Positions 49,401-51,639 of a stretch of DNA of 51,639 nucleotides are shown piece after piece (within the stretch, counting starts at the first letter, position 1; each line of letters opens with the position of its first letter). This DNA is from Ichthyophonus hoferi. Its lineage: Eukaryota > Opisthokonta > Ichthyosporea > Ichthyophonida > Ichthyophonidae. The notes below the pieces were generated by a model, which did not search any database, was not told where the DNA came from, and saw only the letters and a program-made list of their open reading frames with translations. The stretch lies in NCBI GenBank assembly GCA_002751075.1, contig NAOQ01000304.1:2896-54534 (forward strand), given 5' to 3'. The position numbers and the translations under genes are program-made.

Positions 49401-51497
49401 AAGCACCAATTAGCACCAAGTACCAATAGAATGGCTAGACATACCAGGTAGACAGGAGGGGGAGTGCTGCAATAGTTCATATATAAGATGATAGGATGTC
49501 CTGTGTATAGAGGAAAGAGGAGAAGGACTATGGGAGCACATGGAATTTATAATATAATGCAAGTAATAAATAGATAACCAATGGGGTGCAACCAAGTATG
49601 TAATGCAGGCACATGACTGAGTTACAACAACACTGTGTTTAGCTAAACCATGATATACAAGAGAATATCATCAATAAGAATGAAGTGTTAACAGGAGGTC
49701 TAAGAGAATGTCAATATGATCGTGACTGGCCACCACTCGGGAGAGATAATGTAATAATATCCTAATCGCCAATGAAAATGCTACAATAGATACTAATGGT
49801 GGCTATAGGAGATATATTGTTGTACTTTGCAGACACACAACAATTATCAATATCAAGGGAGAAGGGCATATTCAAGTATCCTGGTATGTATGCATATGCA
49901 CACACTAGTCCTACCATATGTAGGAACGGTATAAATAAATCGCACTTGAGGGTATTGACAGAGGGCGGCCTCTAGACTATCAGGTATCATGCCCCCATAG
50001 TCAGTGTCCACTGTGTGTACAGTTAGCCCATGGTCTCTTAGAATAGGCAGAGCTAGGAAATAGGTCTAGGAGAAGAAGGTGAGAGAGGAGAAAGGAGTAG
50101 TAGAGGGAGAAGGAGAGGGTGTGGATGGGTTAGATATTAAAGGGCTTAAGAGAATATGACTAAGTGGCCGAAGTAGAATAGATAAAGGAGAAAGGGCGAG
50201 GGAGAGAGGCAGAGAGGAGAGCGAGGAAGGCTACCTACAGGGTCTTCTACAAGGACCGTATCACCAGGTTTAGTAAACACACCACAGCATAGATCTAGAC
50301 CAGATGAGGAGCCATTGGTTGTGAGAAGCTGATCTTCGGTGACTGATAGGCCATGCTATAAATAGAAATAGATAGGTAGGTGGATAAATGTCACTGTCAC
50401 TATCCAGGTATAAGCATAAGCCTATATAAACCCAGATGTAATAACCAATCATGATAGCCTGAAAAAGACAGTATACAATACTCCCCACCAATCTGCAGGG
50501 CCTATCCTATAACCACTTGACCCATCAGAGAAAGGGTAACCTACATGCAGGGTTAACAAATCAGCTAGCCTCACATTAAAGTCCTTCTCTCCTCGGTTAT
50601 CCGCATACTGTAATGAGTCTCTCGGTCAGTCATAGATAAGCCCTCTATACTTGTCCTCCTTTTACATTTTTCTTCCTCTCGGCTCTCTACCATACCGACA
50701 CATACCTTCGTACACTATATCTATTATTGTTCCCATCATAGGCCAAATACCTCCTCCTACCAACACCCTGATTACCTCTATTGACAACCACCATGGTCTC
50801 CTTCTACCTCAACCAGTCCTACCATACCTCCAGGGGCCTCTAGTAATAATATTATCACTCACCTGTAGCATGGTGCGCACATCAAAGGTTCCAGAATTGA
50901 TCCTTTCTACCACGTCTTGTAGACCATTGCTAAGGAGCTGGGCGGGTAGGAGGTCCTGCAAGAAATGAGTGTTACATACGAATAATTGCATACTGGCAGA
51001 GTGTATATATGTGCATGTGCCTACTTACATATATTTCTATGCTAGGGTACATCTATGTTGATGCAGGGGAAAGAGAGGGAAAAAATCGTGATATAAGGGA
51101 TAGAAGGAAAAGGGTAAGTGGGTGCATAGAGTCTAAAACTGTAACTAGGGATTTGTTGTGATGAATGCGAGCCAAATTTTCATGTCTACGTGTTTATGTG
51201 AGTAAACCTAAGTGAAGTTATCGGTTTACATGTATGGGACTATAAGCAAGGAATTGTGTATGGATATATACATGTAAGTATATCCATTATTCAACCTTAA
51301 GGTACATTGGGAAGTGGCTGTACAAGTACAATCAATTTTGTAATAGGTTGCATATTTAATCTCCCCCTCTCGACTCTCTCTTGGTCTTTATAGTACTTGT
51401 TGTGTTTATGATAATACGAGGGGAGGCATGCCTTAGACGGTTGGCCTATAGAGAAATCAATGAGGTCTCCATCGTCACGTTTCCATGCAGAAGTCAT
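46467..51497 (-). CDS. PLP-dependent class I/II aminotransferase, 11 exons, complete
   Basis: Exons: 51432-51497, 50863-50955, 50545-50607, 50239-50355, 49915-50065, 49327-49390, 48891-49070, 48399-48464, 47839-47947, 46831-46987, 46467-46600. Total 1200 nt, 399 residues, all in phase. Motifs in order: DFSIGQPSKDLLPAQLL, RGEKDFNVRLADLL, LLTTNGSSSGLDL, PGDTVLVEDPTYF, FIYTVPTYGNPTSATLS (Asn about 165), VSDDVYQLL (Asp 205, Tyr 207), LGSFSKLLAPGLRLGW (Schiff-base Lys about 238), GGGLNPF, GGYFVWV and RMRLCYAYYP (carboxylate Arg about 370). This is the LysN / 2-aminoadipate / MocR-like subgroup, which includes yeast YER152C; the exact amino donor is not known. No targeting peptide is obvious, so it is probably cytosolic. 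Exon 1 ends AAG followed by GC, which implies a GC-AG intron. Confidence 0.95.
47381..47580. repeat. Minisatellite of about 15-18 bp units in an aminotransferase intron
   Basis: Alternating units AGAGATAGTCATATTAT and AGAGATAGTAAGATT, about a dozen copies, between the exons at 46987 and 47839. Confidence 0.88.
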
Positions 51498-51558
51498 ATT
51501 TGTGATTGTTATGCTATGTTATTTCTTCCTAATTCAGTTTAGTTGCTATTATTGTTTA

Positions 51559-51639
<81 letters not shown>
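51559..51639. repeat. (ATT)n microsatellite, runs off the right edge
   Basis: About 27 perfect trinucleotides, about 60 bp upstream of the aminotransferase ATG (minus strand). The contig end may reflect assembly failure in this repeat. Confidence 0.95.

Noticed and set aside
49391-49500. A separate exon between aminotransferase exons 5 and 6 (acceptor near 49500)
   Set aside because: Reading exon 5 on to 49915 gives FIYTVPTYG and joins exon 6 in phase as GNPTSATLS, so no extra exon is needed.
160-51497. A lipid-metabolism gene cluster (TRAPPC11, flavoenzyme, PITPNM, DGAT2, aminotransferase)
   Set aside because: Genes lie on both strands with separate promoters and unrelated roles, and nothing in the sequence links their control. 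Chance adjacency is the simpler reading.
1-51639. Retroviral or LTR elements, Polintons, CRISPR arrays, rRNA, toxin genes
   Set aside because: No matching domain words, paired long terminal repeats or spacer-repeat arrays were seen.

Overview
This looks like nuclear DNA from an invertebrate metazoan. It is AT-rich and full of microsatellites. Genes are close together and split into many short exons by mostly short GT-AG introns. One gene is a multidomain RdgB/PITPNM protein (PITP + DDHD + LNS2), an arrangement typical of animals. An early-branching animal such as a sponge would fit, but the species cannot be read from the sequence. One run of 541 N (15585-16125) marks an assembly gap. I rebuilt the genes by hand from splice sites, reading phase and remembered family motifs. 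No alignment was run, so all homology calls rest on motif recognition.

Layout, left to right. (1) 160-2481, minus: 5' exons of TRAPPC11, whose remainder lies beyond the left edge. (2) 2996-8806, plus: a complete 10-exon FAM50 (XAP5) gene, head to head with TRAPPC11 across 514 bp. (3) 10095-14166, plus: a complete 5-exon secreted FAD-dependent amine-oxidase-like enzyme. (4) 14.2-19.2 kb: gene-poor AT-rich DNA holding the gap. (5) 19209-35887, plus: a 32-exon PITPNM/RdgB lipid-transfer protein of about 1149 residues. (6) 37260-38471, minus: a tentative four-exon gene for a 140-residue protein I do not recognise. (7) 40291-41907, minus: an intronless DGAT2-type acyltransferase with three 60-residue repeats at its N-terminus. 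(8) 44387-44732: a foldback element with two 96-nt arms. (9) 45752-46180, minus: possible exons of an unrecognised gene. (10) 46467-51497, minus: an 11-exon PLP-dependent class I/II aminotransferase, complete at 399 residues if one GC-AG intron is accepted. An (ATT)n run closes the window.

The five complete main gene models (FAM50, the flavoenzyme, PITPNM, DGAT2, the aminotransferase) each close in frame as a whole number of codons, which strongly supports them. Two genes concern glycerolipids (PITPNM, DGAT2) and one concerns membrane traffic (TRAPPC11). I see no operon-like arrangement, so this is probably ordinary synteny. I found no convincing new multi-gene system. The best leads are the repeat-bearing intronless DGAT2, the foldback locus, changed DDHD residues in PITPNM, a GC-AG intron, and the unrecognised small gene. 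I saw no retrovirus, LTR element, Polinton, CRISPR array, rRNA or convincing tRNA.
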